64,000 nucleotides of DNA from Imtechella halotolerans (lineage in GTDB: Bacteria; Bacteroidota; Bacteroidia; Flavobacteriales; Flavobacteriaceae), in NCBI RefSeq assembly GCF_028743515.2, contig NZ_CP117969.2, positions 2,079,501-2,143,500 on the forward strand. Reading direction: 5' to 3'. The notes beneath the pieces were generated by a model. It was not told the DNA's origin. It did not search any database and worked only from the letters and a program-made list of their open reading frames with translations. This document shows positions 27,940-35,619 of this stretch, one piece after another (within the stretch, counting starts at the first letter, position 1; every line of letters starts with the position of its first letter). Position numbers and translations under genes: made by a program.

Positions 27940-28701
27940 CTAGTCCACAATCACTACTTCTATGTTATTTTTCTGAAGCATTCGAATACTATCTTCTTCT
28001 ATTGCTGAATCAGTAATCACCTTATGAACTCTTTCCAATCCACAAATATAAGCCAATCCGCTACGTTTAAATTTAGAAGAATCAGCCACTACAATAACTT
28101 CATCTGCACTATCAATCATTATCTGATTCAAATACGCCTCTTCCATATAATGCGTATATACGCCAACATCAGGCTTAATACCATCCACTCCTAAAAACAA
28201 CTTCCTACATTGTACCTGTCGAAAGTTACGCTCGGCCATTGGGCCAACCAATGACATAGAGAACTCCTTCAAGTAACCTCCAGGCATAAAAACCTCTAGG
28301 TGTTCATATTTAACTAGGTTATTTACGATATCAAGTGCATTACTTATCACAGTAAGTTTTTCAAATCTCCCAAGATTATTAGAAATTTCGAAGGTTGTTG
28401 TTCCCGAATCCAATATTATTGAGTCATTTTCCTCAATAAAGGAAGCTGCCTTTGCACCTATTTTACGCTTAACATCTAAATTTATTTTCTTTTTTTCAGT
28501 AACCGTAAGGGCAATATTACTTGTTTTAAATGCCCCTCCATGTGCCCTGATTAGTAATTTGTTTTTTTCAAGTTTATCAAGATCATTTCGGATGGTTACT
28601 TCACTAACACCGAGCATCTCACTAAGATTACTAACATTTACCTGACCTTGCTCATCCAACACCTGCAGAATCTTGGATCTACGTTCTGCTGTTTTTTTCA
28701 T
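27940..28701 (-). CDS. DeoR/GlpR-family transcriptional regulator (AgaR-like by context)
   Basis: This 253-residue sugar-catabolism repressor has an N-terminal winged helix (residues 1-57; RSKILQVLDEQGQVNVSNLS, EVTIRNDLDKLEKNKLLIR). The DeoR effector domain contains SIILDSGTTTFEISNNL, TVISNALDIVNNL, LFLGVDGI and VVADSSKFKRSGLAYICGL. Such domains bind phosphorylated sugars. It is next to the GalNAc-type operon and probably controls it and the two susC genes. Its own promoter region contains TTTTCGTTTTC (28708-28718) and inverted TTTTCA/TGAAAA repeats, which suggest autoregulation. It is separated from the operon by a terminator. Confidence 0.88.
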   Translation of the reverse strand: MKKTAERRSKILQVLDEQGQVNVSNLSEMLGVSEVTIRNDLDKLEKNKLLIRAHGGAFKTSNIALTVTEKKKINLDVKRKIGAKAASFIEENDSIILDSGTTTFEISNNLGRFEKLTVISNALDIVNNLVKYEHLEVFMPGGYLKEFSMSLVGPMAERNFRQVQCRKLFLGVDGIKPDVGVYTHYMEEAYLNQIMIDSADEVIVVADSSKFKRSGLAYICGLERVHKVITDSAIEEDSIRMLQKNNIEVVIVD

Positions 28702-28707
28702 GTACTG

Positions 28708-28756
28708 TTTTCGTTTTCAAATGAAAAGTAAATATATAAAAATGAAAGATCTTTTC
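28708..28756. promoter_or_regulatory. Candidate DeoR-type operator cluster before the regulator gene
   Basis: TTTTCGTTTTC (28708-28718) resembles the TTTCRTTTY core recalled for the enterobacterial AgaR operator. It overlaps the inverted repeat TTTTCAAATGAAAA (28714-28727). A second GAAAGATCTTTTC lies at 28744-28756. They sit 7-55 bp upstream of the regulator start, where an autoregulatory operator is expected. Binding is inferred. Confidence 0.45.
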
Positions 28757-28791
28757 AATAAGAAAGTTTCGATAAGTTACTATTTTCCTTC

Positions 28792-28815
28792 AAAAAAAGC
28801 CACCCATTGGGTGGC
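28792..28815 (-). terminator. Terminator of the GalNAc-type operon
   Basis: GCCACCC (28799-28805) and GGGTGGC (28809-28815) form a tight 7-bp stem with a 3-nt loop. On the minus strand it is followed by seven U (28798-28792). It ends the transcript after the GH109-type gene. Confidence 0.9.
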
Positions 28816-28847
28816 CTAAGAAAGCTAATAACAAATAAAAACCATTA

Positions 28848-30275
28848 CTATTTTTTCTTCTCGCGAACTTTTGTGTTTCCAGCTCCTTGAAGTGAAATAT
28901 CCACCGGAGCATTAGTTTTCCATGCTCCAGCAGTAAAATCAGGTATATCCACTGATTGTGAACGATTATTTACCGAAATTTCAGACAACGGCGTAATAGC
29001 ACTCCAAAGAGCAGCATCATACACATCCTGGTCTAATGGTAATCCATTACGCAAGCAATCAATTAGTCTCCACTCCATCATAAAGTCCATTCCCCCATGA
29101 CCGCCCATACGTTTGGCTAATTCTCCGATTTTAGTGATAATTTCAGGAGTATACTTCTTTTCAATTTCCTTCATTTGATCATCCTTAAACCAGCTATGAC
29201 CAGTCGATATACCTTGACGAGGCCATTTCTGTGCAAATGCTTTGGTCCCACTTACCATGTGTATACGGGAATACGGACGTGGAGAAGTGACATCATGTTG
29301 AATCATGATACTCTTACCGTTTTTGGTTTTAACCAAAGTGGTGTTCATCTGCCCTCTAAATTCAGCATTAGCGAACTCAGCAAATGAATTATCAGTCTGA
29401 GCCAATTCTGCCGCTTTAGCACGCATCATAAAATCATTACTAGAAAGCGATGTCAAATAATCCATCTGATCTCCCCTGTTAATATTCATAATTTGGCAAA
29501 CTGGACCTAAACCGTGTGTAGGATATAAATTCCCGTTACGATTTATATTTTCCCTAAGTCTCCACATACTTTCATATCCATTCTTATCGAAGTTAAGGTC
29601 TACTAGATCATGAATATATGCTCCTTCTGTATGTACAATCTCTCCAAAGAATCCTTGACGTGCCATATTTAATGTTAGCATTTCAAAGAAATCATAGCAA
29701 CAGTTTTCCAACATCATACAATGCTTCTTGGTACGCTCTGATGTTTCTACCAACTCCCAACATTCATCAATAGTTTTTGCAGCTGGAACCTCAACAGCCA
29801 CATGTTTTCCAGCTTCCATTCCGTAAACTGCCATTGGCACATGCCAATCCCAAGGAGTAGCAATGTATACTAAATCGATATCATTACGGTCAAACATAGC
29901 CTTCCAGGAGAACGCATTACCTGAATAAGTTACCGGTTTATGAGATGTACCTTCCAGTAATTTTAATGCTTTATCCACTTGCGCCGGACGTAAGTCACAT
30001 AATGCTTTAATTTCAACTCCTTCAATATGACTCATACGTTGTACCGCTCCAGGACCACGCATTCCAAGTCCTACAAAGGCCACACGCACTTTATCAAGTT
30101 TGGGTGCTCTATAACCACTCATATTAAATCGTTGCGTGCGATTAGGTTTTAAATATTGCGCGGGATCTAGCGTTTCTGGTGAATTATTTTCCTTAAAGCC
30201 CACAAGACCAGTGCCTACTAATCCTAAGGAAGCTAAACCGGAAAGCTTAAGAAAGTCTCTACGTTTGTTTTCCAT
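28848..30275 (-). CDS. Gfo/Idh/MocA-family glycosidase, GH109-like (alpha-N-acetylgalactosaminidase type)
   Basis: This 475-residue protein has a twin-arginine-like export signal (KRRDFLKLSGLASLGLVG). A Rossmann NAD-binding domain follows (VRVAFVGLGMRGPGAVQRM, about residues 63-81), with IATPWDWHVPMAVYGMEAGK and EVPAAKTIDECWELV. The C-terminal half reads GEIVHTEGAYIHDL and YPTHGLGPVCQIMNINRGD, as I recall for the flavobacterial GH109 alpha-N-acetylgalactosaminidase that retains NAD+ as a catalytic cofactor. It is the last gene of the operon. Ordinary oxidoreductases of the same superfamily are the alternative. The export signal, the family-like segments and the AgaS-containing operon favour GH109. 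Confidence 0.8.
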   Translation of the reverse strand: MENKRRDFLKLSGLASLGLVGTGLVGFKENNSPETLDPAQYLKPNRTQRFNMSGYRAPKLDKVRVAFVGLGMRGPGAVQRMSHIEGVEIKALCDLRPAQVDKALKLLEGTSHKPVTYSGNAFSWKAMFDRNDIDLVYIATPWDWHVPMAVYGMEAGKHVAVEVPAAKTIDECWELVETSERTKKHCMMLENCCYDFFEMLTLNMARQGFFGEIVHTEGAYIHDLVDLNFDKNGYESMWRLRENINRNGNLYPTHGLGPVCQIMNINRGDQMDYLTSLSSNDFMMRAKAAELAQTDNSFAEFANAEFRGQMNTTLVKTKNGKSIMIQHDVTSPRPYSRIHMVSGTKAFAQKWPRQGISTGHSWFKDDQMKEIEKKYTPEIITKIGELAKRMGGHGGMDFMMEWRLIDCLRNGLPLDQDVYDAALWSAITPLSEISVNNRSQSVDIPDFTAGAWKTNAPVDISLQGAGNTKVREKKK

Positions 30276-30300
30276 ATTGTTTTGTTTTAGTGTGTTATTG

Positions 30301-31290
30301 TTATACTTTAAATCCGTATGTTTTTACGGCATTAGTTTTAAAAATTTTTGTAATTACTTCTTCGGGTAATTGCAACCCCTTAAAAACCCCCTTAAATTCA
30401 GGGGCAATCATTTCCTCATTTGATGCAAAAAAGCGGTAATGAAACTTCCAAAGCTCTTCAAATCTGTTGTTTAGAGCCCGATCCTCCATACTTCCATCGT
30501 CAATAACATCCGTTCCATAAATAATCCGATCTTGATATTTAATACAAAAGTCTCTAACCGCATTCCAATTTTCTTTAGCTTGTAATTGCAAATGACAAAT
30601 ACGTTCTGCTAAATCGGTCATTGTATTAGGGTACCTATCTAATCTTAACGCTACTTCCTCTATACTCCATTCCATACTAAATAAATGCAACCCTACGTAA
30701 CGTAAAGATGGATGCTTTTCTAGCATACTATCTCGTGTTTGCATTTGTCGTTCATAAGAAGGAAACGCAGAGTGTAAATACATATGATATTCAGGATGAG
30801 ATGCGAAATAATTTCTATCAGAATCTACCGTCATTTCATCAAGGGGAAGCCAACAATTACGAGGCTCACCTTGGTGGCCAATAAGTAGCACATTATTTTG
30901 AGCCATGAAATCATATATTGGATCCATATGATCATCATCTACCATAATAAAGTCCCCCGTACTAGTGCGCAAATCCATTCCAATATTCTTCCAAATCTTG
31001 ACACCTACTGCACCATTATCTAATCCCTTCTTTATTTGAGAAAGTACATCTTCTCTCCACTGGGGAGTACCCCATGGTAAACTATTATGAAAACTTGTAA
31101 CATGAAGAACTTGATTAGGGAATTTTTTTTGCAATTCCAGTATAACTCTTTCTTGTTCCTTCAATGAAGGAAAAAAAGGAATATCAGTATTAATAGACAA
31201 AAATGACACACCATATTCAAGAGCCTTCATCATTTTCGCATGAGAAGTTGTATTAAGGTGTACATGAGCATCTATAAAAGGAATGATCAT
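30301..31290 (-). CDS. Amidohydrolase_2-type TIM-barrel metal-dependent hydrolase
   Basis: This 329-residue cytoplasmic hydrolase has the N-terminal metal motif FIDAHVHL (HxH at residues 9-11). IGHQGEPRN supplies a third His, RYVGLHLF a fourth, and the C-terminal metal Asp lies in IIYGTDVIDDG. It sits 2 bp from the aldolase gene, inside the sugar operon. The true substrate is not known; family members act as decarboxylases, lactonases or deacetylases. In this operon the missing step of GalNAc catabolism is deacetylation of GalNAc or its 6-phosphate, so a deacetylase role is possible, but this is inference from context only. Confidence 0.75.
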   Translation of the reverse strand: MIIPFIDAHVHLNTTSHAKMMKALEYGVSFLSINTDIPFFPSLKEQERVILELQKKFPNQVLHVTSFHNSLPWGTPQWREDVLSQIKKGLDNGAVGVKIWKNIGMDLRTSTGDFIMVDDDHMDPIYDFMAQNNVLLIGHQGEPRNCWLPLDEMTVDSDRNYFASHPEYHMYLHSAFPSYERQMQTRDSMLEKHPSLRYVGLHLFSMEWSIEEVALRLDRYPNTMTDLAERICHLQLQAKENWNAVRDFCIKYQDRIIYGTDVIDDGSMEDRALNNRFEELWKFHYRFFASNEEMIAPEFKGVFKGLQLPEEVITKIFKTNAVKTYGFKV

Positions 31291-31292
31291 TT

Positions 31293-32114
31293 CTATCGGT
31301 TTTTAACAATTTCAAGTTTACCCTTTACCAAATTGGTAATTTCTTTAGTTGCCTTTGGAAAGACCTTACGTAAATCTATCTCCTGATTATTACTTAATTC
31401 ATATTGCAGAGTCTTCATGAAAATATTTTTAATTTCAGTTGCCAAATTCACCTTACATATACCATTATTAATAGCCGACTTTAGTTGCCCTTCTGGAACA
31501 CCTGAGCCACCATGTAGCACCAAAGTTGAAGAAGTTACCTCATGAATTCTCGCTAATAAATCAATATCTAATTTAGGTTCTTCTTTATAGAAACCATGTG
31601 CTGTACCAATAGCAACTGCCAAGGCATCAACTCCTGTAGACTCGACAAAACGCTTAGCTTCTTCCGGTTGGGTAAATCCTTGTTGGGCATGAGATTGTCC
31701 CAATTTAGCAACATATCCAAGTTCCGCTTCAACATGAGCTCCATAAGCTTGAGCACGTCTAACAACCTCGGCTGTTATTTTAACATTCTCATCAAAAGGA
31801 AGCTCACTCCCATCTATCATCACTGAGTCAAAACCCGCATCCAAACAAGCCTGTGCTAGATCTACTGACCCTCCATGGTCTAAATGAATCCAACCTTCAA
31901 CTCCAAATTGTCTCAATCCTTCCCGACCCATTGCAACGGCAGTGTTTAACCCCATATACTCAATAGAACTTTGAGTAAGTTGTAATATTAAAGGCTCGTT
32001 TACTTCAGCAGCAGCCGTCAAAACTCCATGAAGGGTTTCCAAATTGTAATAATTAGTGGCCAACAACCCTCTTTTTTGGGTTGTAAAATCTTGTAATTTA
32101 TCTTTTAATTTCAT
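31293..32114 (-). CDS. Class II fructose/tagatose-bisphosphate aldolase (GatY/KbaY/AgaY type)
   Basis: This 273-residue zinc-dependent aldolase cleaves a ketose 1,6-bisphosphate to DHAP and glyceraldehyde 3-phosphate. Metal and phosphate motifs are visible: HLDHGGS (about 78-84), VEAELGYVAKLG, AIGTAHGFYK, LVLHGGSGVPEGQL and CKVNLATEI. Its place after two PfkB kinases and an AgaS-type protein suggests tagatose 1,6-bisphosphate as substrate. It overlaps the preceding kinase gene by 17 bp. Fructose-bisphosphate activity cannot be excluded from sequence. Confidence 0.88.
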   Translation of the reverse strand: MKLKDKLQDFTTQKRGLLATNYYNLETLHGVLTAAAEVNEPLILQLTQSSIEYMGLNTAVAMGREGLRQFGVEGWIHLDHGGSVDLAQACLDAGFDSVMIDGSELPFDENVKITAEVVRRAQAYGAHVEAELGYVAKLGQSHAQQGFTQPEEAKRFVESTGVDALAVAIGTAHGFYKEEPKLDIDLLARIHEVTSSTLVLHGGSGVPEGQLKSAINNGICKVNLATEIKNIFMKTLQYELSNNQEIDLRKVFPKATKEITNLVKGKLEIVKNR

Positions 32115-33066
32115 CGTATTGCGTTAGGTCAATATCAAAAATGGTTTGTATACTATCTTTTATTCTTTCCGAATCTACAAAAGCAGCTGTACCTCCAGCG
32201 GCTGTTGTATTTAACGCTCCCATAAGGTTTCCAAATTCCATACAAACCTCTAGAGTTGCGCCGTCCATGAACTTCTTAATAAATCCTGAATTAAATGAAT
32301 CTCCAGCACCTATGGAGTCCACATAATTATTATGTAAAAATGCAGGCTTCTCACAACGATAACTCCCATTAACCCCTATACTGCCCTTTTGACCTCTCTT
32401 AACTATCAAAGTATTAGTATATGGAGTCACTATTGCTATAGCCTCCTCTAAATTTTCAACCTTGGTCAAAGCCAACAATTCAGCTTCATTAGGCATGAAC
32501 ACATCTACAAATGGCAAACAGGCCTCATAATCAAAATCCCATTTATTTTGAGGATCCCACTGCAAATCAAGAGAGGTTGTCAAACCCATCTTCTTTACTC
32601 TTTTAAATAATGAATCTATACCCTCTCTTAACCCCTTCTGAATAAAAAAATTAGAAAGATGCATATGAGTAAAATTGGACATCTCGTTCCAAGGTAGGTC
32701 CTCTTGAGTAAGCGTTTCCATCGCACCGCAATAGGTAACATTGGCACGTTCTTGATCATAATTCATTATAACCGTAATCCCTGACTGATGCGTTTCTGAT
32801 ACAGTAACATATCTTGTGTCTACCCTTTTTTGTTGTAATTCTTCAACAATAAAACTACCGAAAAAATCAGATCCAACCTTGCCACAAAATGTTGTGGAAG
32901 CCCCTAATGCAGCACAATTCGCAGCCATAATTGCTGAAGAACTTCCCAAGATAAGATTCATATCATGAGCAATAATCTCTGTGGCTATCTTGGGAAACCC
33001 CTCAATGTGATTTAATAATAAATCAACATTTAATTCACCTACTACAAGTAATTTGTTGTGTTGCAT
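32098..33066 (-). CDS. PfkB-family carbohydrate kinase (candidate GalNAc or hexosamine kinase)
   Basis: This 322-residue ribokinase-fold kinase has the N-terminal signature LLVVGELNVDLLLNHIEGFP. A GSSSAIMAANCAALGA segment occurs in place of the usual GGxxxN sugar motif. The C-terminal PfkB signature DSIGAGDSFNSGFIKKF carries the catalytic Asp. It differs clearly from the LacC-type kinase next door, so the two probably act on different substrates. GalNAc phosphorylation is an attractive assignment, since no PTS is present in the window. It lies 1 bp from its neighbour and overlaps the aldolase gene. Confidence 0.82.
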   Translation of the reverse strand: MQHNKLLVVGELNVDLLLNHIEGFPKIATEIIAHDMNLILGSSSAIMAANCAALGASTTFCGKVGSDFFGSFIVEELQQKRVDTRYVTVSETHQSGITVIMNYDQERANVTYCGAMETLTQEDLPWNEMSNFTHMHLSNFFIQKGLREGIDSLFKRVKKMGLTTSLDLQWDPQNKWDFDYEACLPFVDVFMPNEAELLALTKVENLEEAIAIVTPYTNTLIVKRGQKGSIGVNGSYRCEKPAFLHNNYVDSIGAGDSFNSGFIKKFMDGATLEVCMEFGNLMGALNTTAAGGTAAFVDSERIKDSIQTIFDIDLTQYDEIKR

Positions 33067-33981
33067 TTACGATACAGTAGTTATGATTGTTTTAGGAAGC
33101 AAAGCTTCTACATCTTTTTTTAATAACATTCCAAGAGGCTCATACATACAATTAGCCGCGCCGCAGGCTACGCCGTAACGTGCGATATCTTCTATCTCCA
33201 TCCCTTCACTCAGGGCAAACATAATCCCAGCTGTAAGACAATCTCCACTCCCAACAGTACTTATAACATTATCTATAACAAGCTTCGCATGCAATTTTCG
33301 TCCCTGATAATATAGCAATAAGCCTTCTTTCCCTTTGGTGAGAGCAATTAACTGTACATCAGGGTGAACTTTATTTAATATTGATTCTAAAGTTGCTTCT
33401 CCAGTCAAAGCGCGTGCTTCGTGCTCATTTAAATGTAAACCAAAAAATGGCAGATTTATACAACCTTCCAATTGCTTACCAGAGCAATCAATCACTATTT
33501 TTTTATCATTTTCTACAGCCAAGGACACTAAAGAACTATACGCATAATCTGATGCATTCAATGGAAAAGAACCAGAGACACATACCCATTCAGTCCTTTG
33601 CAATGCCTCTATATAGGTTTGTTCAAATGAAATTGAAGCAACATCATCCCAATTCGGTCCAGGCTCTAACAACTCTGTATTTTGTACAATTTCATTACCT
33701 GAACGAAATGTGTAACACTTTCTATTATTTCCCTCTATTATTGGCCCAAGCGTTTGAACCCCATAAGCTGCACATTCCTTTTTAATCCATTCACCTTGAT
33801 TCCCAGCCCAAGCCCCCATTAAAGACACCTCATTTCCTAAGACTGTTAAAGCTAATGCCACATGTGTTCCTTTTCCTCCTGGGAAAGAATCAATTCTAGT
33901 CATTCTATTAACTTCACCAACTTTGAAATCGGCAAACCAAGCATATGCATCTATAGATGGATTAGGACATACCACTAACAT
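33067..33981 (-). CDS. PfkB-family kinase of the 1-phosphofructokinase/tagatose-6-phosphate kinase type
   Basis: This 304-residue kinase begins MLVVCPNPSIDAYAWFADF and shows IDSFPGGKGTHVALALTVLG, the pattern of FruK/LacC kinases. ALTKGKEGLLLY precedes the catalytic STVGSGDCLTAGIMFAL (GSGD motif at about residue 245). The context suggests phosphorylation of tagatose 6-phosphate to the 1,6-bisphosphate cleaved by the aldolase two genes later. Its start overlaps the AgaS stop by one base. A 1-phosphofructokinase role is less likely here. Confidence 0.85.
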   Translation of the reverse strand: MLVVCPNPSIDAYAWFADFKVGEVNRMTRIDSFPGGKGTHVALALTVLGNEVSLMGAWAGNQGEWIKKECAAYGVQTLGPIIEGNNRKCYTFRSGNEIVQNTELLEPGPNWDDVASISFEQTYIEALQRTEWVCVSGSFPLNASDYAYSSLVSLAVENDKKIVIDCSGKQLEGCINLPFFGLHLNEHEARALTGEATLESILNKVHPDVQLIALTKGKEGLLLYYQGRKLHAKLVIDNVISTVGSGDCLTAGIMFALSEGMEIEDIARYGVACGAANCMYEPLGMLLKKDVEALLPKTIITTVS

Positions 33982-35123
33982 TAGCTTACAATTGTTTCAG
34001 ATTTATCATAAATTACAACACCCTGAACAACACGACTTATAGCACCAGACGCAGAAGGATTATCTGGATTTATACCCAGTTGCAAAGCTTTATAGTATCC
34101 CAACAGCTGTCCGATTAAGGTGGCCGGAAGAATCTCAAAGTCTACAGGAATAGCTTCTGTATAATTCAACGTAAACTTATTTCCAAAATTTTCAGAAGAG
34201 GATTCCCCTAGGCTAATGGTTGATATATTCCGAACATCAGCCGCAATACTTTTAGCTAAATCACTCTCATACTTATAAACATGGGCATCTTGAGAAAACA
34301 AATACACTACAAGAGTTTGCTCATTGACAACAGCTCTTGGCCCATGACGAAAACCTAAGAATGAATCATGCTTACACACTAATTGGCCATCAGTAAGTTC
34401 TTGAACCTTTAAATGACACTCTCGAGCAATTCCCAACATCGGACCAGAACCTAAAAAGACCGCTCTTTCATATGGTAAATTAGCAATATTCTCGAATAGA
34501 TCTTGTCTTAATAATATTTCTGAAGCTGCGGTAGCCGTTGCTAACACTATCTCTTGGTACTTTTTAAGATTAGAGATATCCGAAACTAAAAGTGAAGTCA
34601 ACAACATTGAAGTAAAACTTCCTGTCATTGCCAAACTTTTATCATGCGCCTCCTCAGGTAACACAATACAATAAGATGTCCCCTTGCGTTGCTCACAAAA
34701 TCCAGCAAGCTCTCCTTGATGATTACATGTAATTACAAGGTGGTAAATAGAATCAACATGTAAATCAGCTAATTTTACAGCTTCTACACTTTCAGGACTA
34801 TTACCTGAACGTGCAAATGAAACTAATAGTGTTGGCTGTTCCTTTCTAAAAAAATAATCAGGATGTGTCACTATATCCGTTGTAGCAATAGCTTGTGTCA
34901 AACACCCAGTGTTTTTTTGAACTATTCCTTGAGAAGCCTCCCCAATAAATGCAGAGGATCCAGCACCAGTTAAAATAATCCTAAGATTAGGCAAGTCCAA
35001 AATCGGTTTTAAAAAACTTTCAACCTCCTTTTGCCTTTCTTCCAACAATTCATAAACCTTATTCCACAAAGCAGGTTGACCATTGATTTCAGAATAAGTA
35101 TACAATACTCCTTTTGCACTCAT
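33981..35123 (-). CDS. agaS: SIS-domain sugar isomerase/deaminase, AgaS type (galactosamine-6-phosphate deaminase)
   Basis: This 380-residue protein has two SIS domains. Seen are IILTGAGSSAFIGEASQGI (about 48-66), VSFARSGNSPESVEAVKLAD, and the second domain with VFLGSGPMLGIARECHLKVQ then ELTDG and SFLGFRHGPRAVV. The length and layout fit AgaS, which deaminates galactosamine 6-phosphate to tagatose 6-phosphate. It is the first gene of the minus-strand operon, divergent from susC across a 448-bp region with the twin operator. A GlmS-like isomerase is less likely because no glutaminase domain is present. Confidence 0.87.
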   Translation of the reverse strand: MSAKGVLYTYSEINGQPALWNKVYELLEERQKEVESFLKPILDLPNLRIILTGAGSSAFIGEASQGIVQKNTGCLTQAIATTDIVTHPDYFFRKEQPTLLVSFARSGNSPESVEAVKLADLHVDSIYHLVITCNHQGELAGFCEQRKGTSYCIVLPEEAHDKSLAMTGSFTSMLLTSLLVSDISNLKKYQEIVLATATAASEILLRQDLFENIANLPYERAVFLGSGPMLGIARECHLKVQELTDGQLVCKHDSFLGFRHGPRAVVNEQTLVVYLFSQDAHVYKYESDLAKSIAADVRNISTISLGESSSENFGNKFTLNYTEAIPVDFEILPATLIGQLLGYYKALQLGINPDNPSASGAISRVVQGVVIYDKSETIVS

Positions 35124-35262
35124 AATTAGTTACATTACCATGTAAATATACGTTAAAACTTACACGACTGTTATTAAACACACTCCTTAAACGCTTTACC
35201 CTAACACACACTTCCAACAATTAACATTAAAGCGAACTTATTATTAAGATTCAAATAAAAGC

Positions 35263-35297
35263 AAATATTTCGAAACATTAAAATATTTCGAAATGTT
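35263..35297. promoter_or_regulatory. Twin TTCGAAA operator, copy 1
   Basis: AAATATTTCGAAACATT is followed in phase by AAATATTTCGAAATGTT, with cores 18 bp apart. A flanking inverted pair AAACATT/AATGTTT adds symmetry. The position 145 bp from agaS and 280 bp from susC fits a shared operator. The binding protein is unproven; the neighbouring DeoR-type regulator is the best candidate. Confidence 0.6.
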
Positions 35298-35464
35298 TTT
35301 TTATACAAAAAAAGCACCTCTGCAGAATTTTTAAACATAATTAAGTCAACTTATTGATTTTCAATTATTTTTAATTTATTTTATATTACTACAATATCAT
35401 ACAAAACGAAATAATTCATAAACAAATTTTATATTTTATTTTGTTCTTTATTAAAAAATCCTAT

Positions 35465-35500
35465 TTTAGCTAAACTTTTTAAGAATATTTTATTACGATT
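35465..35500 (+). promoter_or_regulatory. Conserved susC upstream block 1, with TTTAGCTAAA palindrome
   Basis: TTTAGCTAAA then TTTTTAAGAATATTTTATT and CGA recur with few changes at 43795-43830 before the second susC. They lie about 100 bp before each start. They may be part of the promoter or an untranslated-leader element. Confidence 0.5.
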
Positions 35501-35544
35501 TCTTACTATTTAACATAAATATATTCTAAAAAGACATAACCAAC

Positions 35545-35619
35545 ACCAAATGTTTAATTAAAAACTTTTTTATGAAAAATTACCTACTGATTATTTTCAG
35601 TTTCTTTCTTTTTCAGCAA
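35545..35619 (+). repeat. 75-bp near-identical repeat spanning the susC start, copy 1
   Basis: This segment matches 43875-43949 with a single mismatch (T at 35567, G at 43897). It covers 27 bp of leader and the codons for the signal peptide (MKNYLLIIFSFFLFQQ). Identity at the DNA level, including third codon positions, indicates recent duplication or gene conversion. Confidence 0.9.

Larger units (their letters stand above)
35124..35571. promoter_or_regulatory. Divergent control region between agaS and the first susC
   Basis: This very AT-rich 448-bp region contains two AATATTTCGAAA copies with TTCGAAA at 35269-35275 and 35287-35293, 18 bp apart. A palindrome TTTAGCTAAA lies at 35465-35474, and a conserved leader precedes susC. 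The same elements recur before the second susC. No ORF of note is seen. Confidence 0.6.
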
